This document shows, piece by piece, positions 1-8,963 of a stretch of DNA of 64,000 nt. The stretch covers positions 62,001-126,000 of the forward strand of contig BBCS01000003.1 in assembly GCA_001316125.1 (NCBI GenBank), given 5' to 3'. This DNA is from Vulcanisaeta distributa JCM 11213 (GTDB taxonomy: Archaea > Thermoproteota > Thermoprotei > Thermoproteales > Thermocladiaceae). Below the pieces are notes generated by a model. The model was not told the DNA's origin. It made no database searches and saw only the letters and a program-made list of their open reading frames with translations. Every line of letters begins with the position of its first letter. The stretch's first letter is position 1. The position numbers and the translations under genes are program-made.

Positions 1-1
1 G

Positions 2-124
2 GGGGGTAAGATCGTGAATTTCCATAGGGCATTACGTAAATATCCATACAGATTGAATCCACCAAGTAAGGAGGAACTACTCAACGACCCAGCACTGAGC
101 GAATTCATTCCCAGGGAGTTCTGA
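2..124 (+). CDS. 3' end of an unidentified protein (partial)
   Basis: The window opens inside an open frame that reads 40 codons and stops with TGA. The tail is basic and proline-rich, ending in SEFIPREF. I do not recognise the family from this short piece. The first codons lie in a G-run at the window edge, so the frame upstream is uncertain. The gene converges on the minus-strand PaREP2b-like genes with a gap of only six bases. Confidence 0.55.
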   Translation, partial: GGKIVNFHRALRKYPYRLNPPSKEELLNDPALSEFIPREF

Positions 125-130
125 AACCTA

Positions 131-757
131 CTAATTTTGATTTACCGCGGCCGCCCCCCCCTTCGTGGGCGCGTGTCTACTCAAAGCCCTAGTTATCTTC
201 TTCCCCCCCCTCTTTTCATCCTTAGACCTAACTCTCTGATATTTTCGGCAGAGCACTTGAAGCACCGAATCTTTAATGTCGTCGTGTCTTTCTATTTCAT
301 ACATAGGTATTTCAATACGTAAATACTTACCCCCCCATCTGCGAACATTAATGATAAGATCATCTCCGTAAACCCTCCTCAACGCCTCACATACCTCCTT
401 AACCTCGGCATCATCCTTAGCATTATGTTGCAACTTGACAGTATATTCATCAATCACAACGGTAAACCTATAGCCAGCTAGTGTGATCGTCATCTCACCC
501 TTTGTAAATTTTTGCTCCATCTCGGCAATCTGCTTTATCACCGTCCACTTCTCAATGTTTAAAGCATCTAAAAGGTCTCTCATCATTGTTGGTAGGTTGT
601 TAATCATTGCCCTGGCAAGACGAACTGCATAACTGTTGCTAAATCTCACCGCAACAGCATTACCTCTCAAGTCGGACTTACTCCATGCAAAACCCAGTTT
701 CCTTAATTTTTCCAATAACGGCCCCCCCCACAGCTTAAACCTCTCATTTGACATCAC
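131..757 (-). CDS. PaREP2b-like protein, C-terminal unit
   Basis: 208 residues. The central part (YAVRLARAMINN, RDLLDALNIEKW, a GEMTITLAGYRF strand region, VVIDEYTVKL) matches my memory of the PaREP2b paralogous family of Thermoproteales, whose function is unknown. The C-terminus is Lys/Arg-rich. It is the last gene of a tight three-gene minus-strand run and starts 8 bases after the previous stop. Family assignment is by recall, not by search. The 8-C run at 722-729 gives an extra Gly near residue 11. The three genes could be one PaREP2b gene split by frameshifts, because the family is usually longer. Confidence 0.6.
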   Translation of the reverse strand: MMSNERFKLWGGPLLEKLRKLGFAWSKSDLRGNAVAVRFSNSYAVRLARAMINNLPTMMRDLLDALNIEKWTVIKQIAEMEQKFTKGEMTITLAGYRFTVVIDEYTVKLQHNAKDDAEVKEVCEALRRVYGDDLIINVRRWGGKYLRIEIPMYEIERHDDIKDSVLQVLCRKYQRVRSKDEKRGGKKITRALSRHAPTKGGAAAVNQN

Positions 758-765
758 TATCTCTA

Positions 766-1332
766 TTATGGCTTATCATACGTCTGGCCGTAAACTGTGT
801 TCTTATTAATGATCGCAGATCCATCGCCAAGTATGACTGTGGTGAAGAATGCCAAAAGCTGTTCCTCATCAAGTTTCTCAACATTCTTAAAGATCATCCC
901 TTTTATTGACTTATGACTAAGCACCTTCAGGTGCCATGTTATTGTGACTTTACGCTCATTGACATTAATAGAATCAACGAGTATATACACATCTCCCGGA
1001 TAAAGCATCGTCCACACGATTACCTGCCAATTTTGCGTCGTATTCATAACCGGCTTGTCTCCTTCTTTGCCCTCGTCAGTCTCTGCAAAACCAGCCTTTA
1101 GCACCTTGAGCATCTTGACGAATTTCTTACGATCTTCTCCATCCATCAACGTGACAGCATTCGGCGCATTAATATTCGCGCCCTCTAGTATTACTGGACT
1201 TAAATGAACCGTTACACCACTGGTGCTAGTTATACCCGCACTAAGCGTTATATCCCTACCGTATATACTGACCCCATTTCCATCACTCCAAATAATTACC
1301 TCACTCCTACCGTTAAGCAAGTCATCAATCAT
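766..1332 (-). CDS. PaREP2b-associated protein, middle unit
   Basis: 188 residues, beta-rich, soluble, without a signal peptide or obvious catalytic motif. Its start codon overlaps the stop of the upstream gene (TAATG), so the two are probably translationally coupled. The run of hydrophobic strands (SEVIIWSDGNGVSIYG, VTVHLSPVILEG) followed by a charged helix (EDRKKFVKMLKVLK) could be the N-terminal half of a PaREP2b protein. No function can be given. Confidence 0.5.
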   Translation of the reverse strand: MIDDLLNGRSEVIIWSDGNGVSIYGRDITLSAGITSTSGVTVHLSPVILEGANINAPNAVTLMDGEDRKKFVKMLKVLKAGFAETDEGKEGDKPVMNTTQNWQVIVWTMLYPGDVYILVDSINVNERKVTITWHLKVLSHKSIKGMIFKNVEKLDEEQLLAFFTTVILGDGSAIINKNTVYGQTYDKP

Positions 1333-1793
1333 TATCCTAACTTCATTACCAACCTCTGACCAATAGCTCCATAACTTCTCAATACGACCAATGAACCATC
1401 AACCAGTCTCAGAACCTCATTAACATCATACCTACCTCCTAATTGCGCCTCAATATTATTCCTTAATTCCAACCACTCATCCATTATTTCCTCAATCCAC
1501 CATGAGTTCCAAACCCTCCGATACACCATGCGCCTAACAGTCTCACTCAACAGGACAACAGCCCTATCCCTCACCTCCTCATTAATCTCCTCACCACCAC
1601 ATCGATACCTCTTACCCCCCCTACCACCAATGCCACGGCAGAAGTGGTTTTTCCTCAACATCTCCCTTAATCTCTCCTCATCAGGCAGTGCATCATCTTG
1701 CCTCATCGCTTCCCTGCCAATCCTCGGCCCCCCCACTCCCTCCCCCCCATTGTTTTGATTCGGCTCGCCTATTCCTTTCTTTCCATCCTCCAT
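1332..1793 (-). CDS. Hypothetical protein, first gene of the PaREP2b-like run
   Basis: 153 residues. The first 45 are polar and Gly/Asn-rich. The rest is helical, with a Trp-rich patch (VWNSWWIEEIMDEWLEL). Three 7- or 8-C runs lie inside the 5' part, so the N-terminal sequence is doubtful, including the GGRGGKRYRCGG stretch. Its stop overlaps the next start. Unknown function. The gene may be the helical N-terminal domain of the same PaREP2b system. Confidence 0.45.
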   Translation of the reverse strand: MEDGKKGIGEPNQNNGGEGVGGPRIGREAMRQDDALPDEERLREMLRKNHFCRGIGGRGGKRYRCGGEEINEEVRDRAVVLLSETVRRMVYRRVWNSWWIEEIMDEWLELRNNIEAQLGGRYDVNEVLRLVDGSLVVLRSYGAIGQRLVMKLG

Positions 1794-2091
1794 ACTCCCT
1801 CACCTTGATGCCACATGCCCCCCCGTGGGCAATCCCCCCCGCGGGGCCGTACCACCCATTGCATGTTGGCGCCCCCCCGTGAGGAAGCCCACGGGGGGGT
1901 TTGATAAGGCCTCATCAATTCAGCAAATCCCTAGGAATTGCTCACCATAATCCTTGATTAATGGCTTTCCCATTGATAACTTTTTCACGCTTCCGTGAAA
2001 CTTTATCTCACTTCTTCCCCGCAATAAATGCCTTTTGTTCTCTCCTACTTAGGGACTGCTGTACATTTGCATTTCATGCATTCAAGCAATT
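1794..2091. other. Non-coding stretch with a 13-bp inverted repeat
   Basis: No credible gene. Perfect inverted repeat CCCCCCCGTGGGC (1818-1830) and GCCCACGGGGGGG (1887-1899), with another copy-like GCCCCCCCGTGAGG element (1871-1884) in the loop. It could be the upstream region or an RNA hairpin of the minus-strand PaREP2b run. The G/C runs are probably too long by three bases each. Confidence 0.4.
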
Positions 2092-2338
2092 CCCCCCCAA
2101 GCCCTTCCCTCGGTCCCTACTCCCCCCCGCCGTTCCTGGTTGCCGTTTCGGGGGCTCGTCTTCCCAATTCACGGCAGCCAGGCGGCGCCCTCGGCTCCTC
2201 GGTTCCCGGTGCTTGGATCTATCGTCCCCCCCACAGCACCCCACATCCGCCGAGAGCCCCCCCCTAACCAGGGAGGCCTCGGCTTCGGGAGGAGAAAGGG
2301 GGGGAGGGAGTGGGACCGAGGGAAGGGCAAGGGGGGGG
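2092..2338. ncRNA. Candidate structured RNA closed by a long terminal helix (strand unknown)
   Basis: GC-rich island. 2101-2117 is the exact reverse complement of 2312-2328 (17 bp). After a one-base bulge, 2119-2125 pairs with 2305-2311, and outside it the C-run at 2092-2098 can pair with the G-run at 2331-2338. Inside are a CCTGG/CCAGG plus TGCCGT/ACGGCA hairpin (about 2135-2182), a CTCGGC/GCCGAG arm carrying a GGTGCT/AGCACC hairpin, and a CCTC/GAGG hairpin with a CTTCG-type loop. I looked for SRP helix 8 and RNase P core motifs on both strands and did not find them. Long GC helices in a moderate-GC hyperthermophile genome usually mean RNA. Confidence 0.45.
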
Positions 2339-2828
2339 TTGAAACGGCTAAGTGATTAGGAGTCTTAACAGCTAAGCAATTAAGCAGTTGAGTTGTTACT
2401 ATCATTGGCATCGTCATCATAGCCATTGTACTTACTGCATACGCATTCAATGAGCTTTTCATCGCTCGAGTCAATGCACTACCCACGGGGGGGGCGGCCG
2501 CGGTGGATCACCCAAGACCGAGGGCTTCACCCGGGCAAAACCCGGGTGCTATACCTCGGGGGCTCATTGCCTAAATCAGTCAACCCCCCCTAAAATAACT
2601 AAGTAGTTATATAGCCTTCCCGAAATCGGTGTTGAACCTTTCACGGAGAAACGCATTGTTTACAACCCACGAACGTAACAGCCATAAACCACGCAACACA
2701 GGGTCTCGAGGGGGGGTCATAATGCATGTCGGCTTGGTGGTCGGGTTCACGGTCTGCGGCTTAGGCTCATTCAGCCTCACTCGATTCATCTTTTATGAAT
2801 AGCCGAAGTAAAAAAGTCCGGGGGGGGT
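2339..2828. other. Non-coding stretch with a nested hairpin at 2518-2559
   Basis: No supported gene. 2518-2523 (CCGAGG) pairs with 2554-2559 (CCTCGG). Inside, CACCCGGG (2528-2535) pairs with CCCGGGTG (2541-2548) over a CAAAA loop. The internal loop GCTT/CTATA between the two stems resembles the pocket of a single-hairpin H/ACA guide, but I see no ACA box. The 60-codon minus-strand ORF at 2607-2789 has no recognisable domain and is not called. Confidence 0.35.
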
Positions 2829-4521
2829 TTGTTACTCTTGATGGGTATGGCCTCTAAATTGAGGCTTTTGGTTTTTGTGCTTCTTATTGCTGCTTTGTCC
2901 GTTGTCTTCTTGGTGCTTTCCCTCGTTAGGGCTCAGCCCAGTCCTGTTGGGAGTCTTAGGCTTCCTCATGGCGTGATTTCCTACTACTCATCGATATCGA
3001 GTTCAATTCCTCCTGGCTTGGTTGTTAGGGTTTACGCAATCAATGGTTCTAGGATCTACCCGGTTCAACCTTCGTGGCTGTTTATGGTTTGACTCCTAGG
3101 CACATCGTGCCCATTGCCTATGGCCTTGGCCCAGTGGTGAATGTGCCGTTCAACAACACGAATTGGTTATTCATAGCCAATAGGTGGCTGTCCTTCAACC
3201 CAAGCATTAGTAAGTACAACACCTCACTACTCATATTCGTCACGTACGTGGACCTCGCCGAGAATAAGAGCTGGATTGAGGCATACTCAGTGCCATACAA
3301 CGTTGGTTGGGTCATAAATGACCCGGGGGGGAAAATTAAGTACATTGTGTTGACGGCGTATGTGAACCTGAGCTCAAGACCATTCAAGGTGGTACCGGCG
3401 AAGCCGCCCGTCATAGAGAGGGATCAGTCCATAAACGTTGGGCCATACACGGTTTACAACTGTAGTGAGGAGCCACCATCACCACCAACATTCTACGAAG
3501 GTGGTTACTACACAACGGTCTACTCACCAACGACAATGTGCGATGGATTCACAGGGCCAATACCACTGGCCTGGGTTACATGGAGCAACGGAATACTAAA
3601 TGAGTATGAGAATTACGGACTAAACCTCGCACTCACAGTCATAATTACAGGAAACACCGCTTGGTACGCAACAGCCTACGAAAACGACCAATTCACAACA
3701 ATAGGATTGTCATACAGCGAGAATGTTAATTGGGCTGAAAATACAGGTTATGTATTAGGTAGTTCCGTTACGGGTGGGGGGGGTAGTGCGTATATTTATT
3801 ACGAGGGTACGTTTGCAATCGTGAATTACAGCGAATATGTCTATAACACCCACCTCGGTACTTATGAGTATGTTGGTCAGGTACCTGTCGTTGAGGTCAT
3901 AAGTGTATCAACGCCCGCCGGCTCATCAACAGCAACCGAAACACTCCCAGCCAGCTATGACTTTGGTAATGGGCCAATAACAATGATGTATAACGGACTA
4001 ATAGCACTGGCTGAGCAGGAACTCGGCTACCCAGTCCTAAACCAATCAACGGTGGTAACATACGCGAGTTGGGAGCAGGGAGCCAGCGGCCCCGGATGCG
4101 CAACACTAAGCCCAGGTCAAGGACTTAACAACCTCGTATGGAACATATTATTGGAGAGTGTTGATGAGCAGTATCAATTAAGTGGCCCCGAGCTTGGGTA
4201 TGAGTTGGGTGGTTTGGGGGGGCTTGAGACTATTGATATGGCTATTGAGGAGGGTCTCATAAGTGCGAGCTCGGCGTTAGCCGACTTTTTAGGCCCCCCC
4301 TTCGGCGTCATCGTCGACTTAATAGGCCTATTAATACCATCAAACACCCAAATCAACGTACAACAGATGGCACTCACAATATACGTACCCTCAAGTAATG
4401 CCAACTACGTGACTGGTACGTCTCAATAATAACGGCATCGAACTATTTCGGGGTACCAACCTTCGGATTCATAATAAACTCAACAAGTTACTACCAAGGC
4501 GCCTACAACTGCAATGGCTAG
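2829..4521 (+). CDS. Secreted or cell-surface protein of unknown function (frameshifted)
   Basis: The N-terminus has a signal peptide or membrane anchor (KLRLLVFVLLIAALSVVFLVL). It is followed by a long extracellular region rich in Thr, Ser, Asn, Tyr and aromatic beta-strand patterns, with many N-glycosylation sequons. The frame changes near 3065 (a CCC read as CC restores IYPGSTFVAVYG) and again near 4410, after which the frame continues through SIITASNYFGVPTFGF to a TAG at 4519-4521. The likely start is the ATG at 2839 or 2848. Cys pairs near residues 210 and 240 may form a disulfide. Not recognised as a protease. Length is about 560 residues. Confidence 0.6.
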
Positions 4522-4676
4522 TACGTGACCTTGAATATTAAGCTCATTAAGATCGTTAAGACCGCTCTTTCCCTCCCCCCCCTCTCCATTGCTTTATATT
4601 GTTCCGTTTCTGAAACACCCATTACTACGCGAATTGAGTCGCCACTAGATTGACTAAAGCGCCTCGTTCATTATCG

Positions 4677-5053
4677 TCAGTGGGCCTTGATTTCAGCAGA
4701 CCCATCCTCGGCAAGGATGAAGTCCAGGCCAAGCTCCCTAAGTCACTTAATCCTTGACTCCACAACTGTCCTGTGCCCTAGCCTTGAGTGATTAATCACA
4801 AAGACTACACTCGGCTTTAGGTAGTCATAGTCAATTGCGAGCCTGATATTGGCGAGGAAAACCCTAGGGTCCTTAAGCCCATACGCAATACTCGGCAAAG
4901 AACCATGAGGTGGTCATAAACGCCGTTAACCAAGTCAGGGAGTGCGACACGAACAACCTCCGCAACACACCTCGAGTGGGCTTCCCTAAGCCTAGAGTCC
5001 ACGAGAAATAACGGCAAAAAGCCGGATTTAAGGCTTTTAAAAGCCCACGCCAT
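4677..5053 (-). pseudogene. Decayed unidentified ORF
   Basis: After one frame change near 4880 the minus strand reads a continuous helical or alpha-beta protein (DYDYLKPSVVFVINHSRL, then ELGLDFILAEDGSAEIKAH), with an in-frame stop near 4745. No family recognised. It follows an AbrB-like fragment on the same strand, so the two may be the remnant of a regulator/partner pair. A real gene with several base errors is equally possible. Confidence 0.3.
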
Positions 5054-5065
5054 TCACTGACTTTA

Positions 5066-5240
5066 CGTCAATAACCCCCCCTCAGTACTGCGAACCACTC
5101 ACTCGCAGTACGCCTAGTCCTAAGTAGCTTTGCCTTCCTTACCTCAATCACGAAGCCCCCCCATACTTGAGTTTTACGTCCACGAACCTGAGGCTCATGA
5201 TGCCCAAGGCTGGCAAACGATGTGTTTGTTTGGGGACGCA
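5066..5240 (-). pseudogene. Fragment related to the AbrB-like protein at 45.5 kb
   Basis: The minus strand reads LRFVDVKLKYGG, then FVIEVRKAKLLRTRRTASEWF in another frame. This parallels LRFADVELEYKG, FMIELKGVRLLRTRHTDSRQF in the intact gene at 45451-45792. Only the C-terminal half of the shared region is present and it ends at a stop. The frame break is in the 7-C run at about 5156-5162. It is a degraded or badly read paralogue. Confidence 0.4.
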
Positions 5241-5328
5241 GCATTGCTACTTAGTGAGTCACATACTCGATTGCTAAAAACAAACTCATAGGTAAGTCAT
5301 TTAATTCTCTAGTTAATGCGCTGTTAAG

Positions 5329-5980
5329 GTGGTGCTTGGCTTAGGCGTTAGGAGAATAATTGTTGAGGGTGGGAGGGTCAGGGGGGGTGTGATCACTGAT
5401 GATGGTAGGAGTATTGAGGCGAGGGCTGTGCTGTCCACGGCGAGTCCAATAAATACATTAATTAACCTGGTTGGTGAGGAGTACTTCGATAAGTCAGTAA
5501 TTGATAGGCTGAGGAGCGTACCCCCCCTGGGTGGCGCGTCCAGGTTGGTCATTGTTGGTAATGAGCCAATCAGGTTGAAGGGTGAGTTGAATAAATATAG
5601 GAGTTCAATACTGCAACTGCCCTTTGGCGAGACGGTGGTCCACGGCAATTACTTAATAGTCACGGGCCTACCAACTAGGGATGAGCTAGGTGAGTACTTT
5701 GACATTGATTGGTCGAGTATTAAGGCCTTTGAGTTGATAACGCCGAGTGATTATGAGTCAATATTTAGGTTGGCCGGCGGTAACCTTAATCACCTGCCAA
5801 TGACCGAGGATTACATGTTCAGTAATAGACCTATACCGGCTGGGGGGGCTACTTGACGCCTATAAGGGGGGGCTTTACCTGGGCGGTGCTGGTACATGGC
5901 CTGGTGGGCAGGTAACTGGAGTGCCTGGCCATAACGCAGCGAGGAAAATACTCAGTGATTGGGGGGGTTCACTGAGGTGA
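5329..5980 (+). pseudogene. C-terminal part of a phytoene desaturase-like FAD oxidoreductase
   Basis: Reads the C-terminal two thirds of a CrtI/amine-oxidase-like flavoprotein. Substrate-domain strands are followed, after a frame correction near 5837, by [20 protein letters not shown] and [12 protein letters not shown], the FAD-binding C-terminal signature of the family. The N-terminal Rossmann motif GxGxxG that should precede it is absent, and stops fill the frames upstream of 5320, so the gene is 5'-truncated unless missing sequence explains it. It ends 5 bases before pth2. Carotenoid or related isoprenoid desaturation would be the ancestral role (inference). Confidence 0.55.
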
Positions 5981-5985
5981 TTACG

Positions 5986-6357
5986 ATGTATAAGCAGGTT
6001 ATTGTGGTTAGGACTGACCTTGGGATGTCCTGTGGTAAAACGGCTGCCCAGGTGGCCCATGGGGGGGCTGTTGGGGGGGCTGTGCTTAGGGTCCTTGAGG
6101 ATGGTAGGAGGGATTGGCTTGAGTGGTTTAGGGCTTGGGAGTCCTCTGGGCAAAAGAAGGTTGTTTTGATTGTTAACTCACTGGATGAGTTGCTTAGGCT
6201 TAGGGAGAAGGCGGAGAAACTAGGCCTGCCAACGTTCCTGGTTGAGGATGCCGGTCTCACGGAGTTACCGCCAGGTACAATCACCGTACTTGCGATTGGA
6301 CCTGGGCCCGAGGATTTAATTAATAAGGTCACTGGCTCGCTGAAGTTATTAAGGTGA
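5986..6357 (+). CDS. pth2: Peptidyl-tRNA hydrolase, archaeal type
   Basis: Hydrolyses peptidyl-tRNAs released from stalled ribosomes. 123 residues from the ATG at 5986, the normal length. The N-terminal [21 protein letters not shown] is the Pth2 signature with the catalytic Lys/His region, and the C-terminus [20 protein letters not shown] is typical. The family has AHxAVGA after AAQ. Here it reads HGGAVGGA because two 7-G runs (6061-6067, 6073-6079) each add a Gly, one of the clearest signs that 4-G runs have become 7. It is followed 4 bases later by a methyltransferase gene. Confidence 0.93.
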   Translation: MYKQVIVVRTDLGMSCGKTAAQVAHGGAVGGAVLRVLEDGRRDWLEWFRAWESSGQKKVVLIVNSLDELLRLREKAEKLGLPTFLVEDAGLTELPPGTITVLAIGPGPEDLINKVTGSLKLLR

Positions 6358-6361
6358 TTAC

Positions 6362-7066
6362 GTGAGCATATCCCAATTCTTTAAAGACGTTATGAATAAG
6401 GTCTTCGCATACTCAAACTATGAATTAGTAAATACCGTCATCACGTTATTTCAATTAAGGAGACTCAGGTACTGGGCCTTTCAAGAGATAGTCTCATCAA
6501 TAAGTAATTGCGGCGGTTATCTTCTTGACCTTGGCGCTGGGGGGGATGGCTCAATGACTAGGTTCGTAATACGCAACGGCCTGAGGCATAGGCCGGTAAT
6601 ACTGCTTGACCCGGCAATCAATGGTCTTAAGTTAATGGGTGACCAATACTCTGAGATTATTGATAAGGTCGTTGGCGTTAGTGAGTACCTGCCAATTAAG
6701 CGTGGGTCAATATGTGCTGTTTATACATCATTTGCACTTAGGCAATTCAGTGATAAACCAATGGCGCTACTTGAGGTACGTAGGGTCCTCAGGAGGGATG
6801 GCTCATTCATAGTTCTCGAGTTTTGGAGACCTGATAATCCACTAACATACGCAATCTTACTGTTTTACCTAGTATTCGCGTTGCCGCTGTTGGTGTCTAT
6901 TGTGGCGCCTAGGGAAGTTTGGGATTACGCCACAATGAGGATTACCGTTAGGGACATTGGAGGTATTTCATGGTTGAGGAGGTTAATTCGGGAATTAATT
7001 GGTGACATCGTATCTTATCGGACGTACTTAGGGATATTCTTATTGATAAGGGCCGTGAAGACTTAA
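6362..7066 (+). CDS. UbiE/Coq5-like class I SAM methyltransferase
   Basis: 234 residues, GTG start. Motif I reads LLDLGAGGDGSM, where the family consensus is DLGAGDGSM. The extra Gly comes from the 7-G run at 6539-6545. Acidic motif II (ILLDPAINGL) and the post-I region SEYLPIKRGSICAVYTSFALR follow. A hydrophobic helix near residues 160-180 suggests membrane association, as in quinone C-methyltransferases. The substrate cannot be told from sequence; menaquinone or another prenyl lipid is plausible because the organism respires sulfur compounds (inference). It lies directly downstream of pth2. Confidence 0.75.
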   Translation: MSISQFFKDVMNKVFAYSNYELVNTVITLFQLRRLRYWAFQEIVSSISNCGGYLLDLGAGGDGSMTRFVIRNGLRHRPVILLDPAINGLKLMGDQYSEIIDKVVGVSEYLPIKRGSICAVYTSFALRQFSDKPMALLEVRRVLRRDGSFIVLEFWRPDNPLTYAILLFYLVFALPLLVSIVAPREVWDYATMRITVRDIGGISWLRRLIRELIGDIVSYRTYLGIFLLIRAVKT

Positions 7067-7074
7067 TATTAGGT

Positions 7075-8870
7075 CTAGGTCAATATTTTAAGCCTAGCCA
7101 AAGTATCCTGCTTGGGCCTCCCAACCTCATCGTAACCCCCCCTAAGTTCGTAGTACTTCCTAACCATGAACGACCACTCCTCCTCAGTAACCACGTACTT
7201 CTTACCCTCATACTCCACCGACTCCTTAAGCCACCTCGGCGGCAGCCTGTCCTGCTCTATGGTGGTTCCATTCATGTATCTGTGAAGCACAATAATTCTT
7301 TGGGCGGTCTCTCTCAACTCATCAATCGTGTAGTTAAAGCCGGTCACGGCATTCATAACATCCCTAATAACGTCCCACGTGTATATGGCCCTGCCAAACT
7401 TACAAAGGAGCATTGAGTCGTATAGGGCATTCCTCTCCTCAATATCCATTATAGCCTTAACCTTTTCCTCACCGGTGGCAAACCTACCACCTGCCTGACC
7501 AGCAATATCAACGGCGTAGGCACTTGACCATAGATGATCAGCACCCCCCCTCTCGGAGATGGCGTTATTGAGTATCATGCCCTTGAGAGTCCTTGGGTCA
7601 TAGGCGGCTGGTTCAAGCCCCCCCTTAACATGAATCGCCAGGTCCTGGACACCCAACTTCTCTGCAATTGCCTTAGTACCCAATGCCGCTAACTCGCCAA
7701 GCCCACGCCTATATGCCGTATCAATTATTAAGCGCCTAATGCCCTCATAATCACCCCACTTCGGCGCACCCTTGACAATGCCCTTCTCACCTAAATAAAT
7801 CAGGAAGGCTATGGTGTTTCCGAGACTTATCGTATCGAAGCCAAGCCTATCCGCGAGCTCCGCAAGGTCAATGAGCTTCTGTGGGTCGTGAACCCCCGTC
7901 AAGCCTCCGAGGGCCATTGTCGTCTCATACTCAAGGTCGTACTCACCATTGCTCGACCTAACGACTTTATGACAAGCCACTGGGCAGTATAGGCAGGCAC
8001 CATGCTTAATGAAGTACTTAGGCTTCAACACCTTCTCCCACGATATATCCTCCCAGTTAGGCATGACGACCTTGGTCCAGTAAATCGATGGGAAGAACCC
8101 CCCCATGCCGTTGCCAGTGTCTATAAGTCTCACGGTGCCACCCTGCCTATACGGTATCATGCCTGGGTTAGTGACGGCTTGCCTACCGAGGCTCCTAACC
8201 AGGTCCTGGTAGGCCTTATCATCGGCTATGTCTACGGCCTTATTAACTGGTACGAAGGTTATGGCCTTCACGCCCTTACTACCCATGACGGCTCCAGCCC
8301 CCCCGGTACGCCCAAACTGCCTCCAATCCTCATGACCGATGCATGCGTACGGCACCTTGTTCTCGCCGGCGGGTCCAATCGTAAGGACTGCGGAGTCCCT
8401 GAACTCCCTCTTAATTGCGTGCTCGGTCTCCACGGTATCTAAGCCCCCCCATAAATCCCTGGCATCCCTGAACTCAACCTTACCATCACTAATCACTAAG
8501 TGAACGGGCCTTGGACTTACACCGGTAATTACCACAGCATCGACACCGGCATACTTCATGTAGCGCCCAGGGTGCCACCAACCGTTGAGTAGCTCCACCT
8601 ATTCGTGAGTGGTGATTTGAAGATTGCCGCTGCTCTAGTTGCCAACGGTATCCTCGTCCCACCTAACGGGCCTGTGGCTATTATTAGTGGGTTCTCGGCG
8701 CCGTATGGGTCAACATTGCTAAGGCTTAGGTTTAAGTCAAAGATTATCTTTAATCCCAATCCCCCCCTGCCTCCTATGAATAACCTAGCCATGTTCTCAT
8801 TAATATCTTCAGTCCTTACCTCATTACGACTTAAGTTAATCCATAGTATCTTACCTGCATAACCATGCAT
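7075..8870 (-). CDS. Tungsten-dependent aldehyde:ferredoxin oxidoreductase family protein (frameshifted)
   Basis: Oxidises aldehydes to acids with ferredoxin as electron acceptor; cytoplasmic. The N-terminal part has the pterin-binding AOR domain (GGRGGLGLKI, NPLIIATGPLGGTRIP). The rest has YAGVDAVVITG and the cluster ligands CLYCPVAC with a downstream Cys in LLCKFG, the CxxCx3C...C pattern that binds the [4Fe-4S] cluster beside the tungstopterin. The frames join near 8560, where GGTLG should continue as RYMKYAG; one base is missing in a GGGC stretch. About 600 residues, the usual family length. Its aldehyde substrate (glyceraldehyde or broad) cannot be assigned. Confidence 0.9.
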
Positions 8871-8963
8871 ATTAACATCGCCACTAATAACTAATTAATA
8901 AGGGCTTACTCAAACGTGTTAATCCCGGTACTCATTTAAAAGAAGAGTCCTTAACAAGGGTTT

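Noticed and set aside
2140..2486. Overlapping open frames on both strands in the GC-rich region
   Set aside because: Low-complexity Pro/Arg/Gly translations without domains, lying in a region with strong RNA-type helices; composition explains the lack of stops.
2607..2789. 60-codon minus-strand ORF
   Set aside because: No recognisable motif, no ribosome binding site, and no conserved neighbour; could not be supported.
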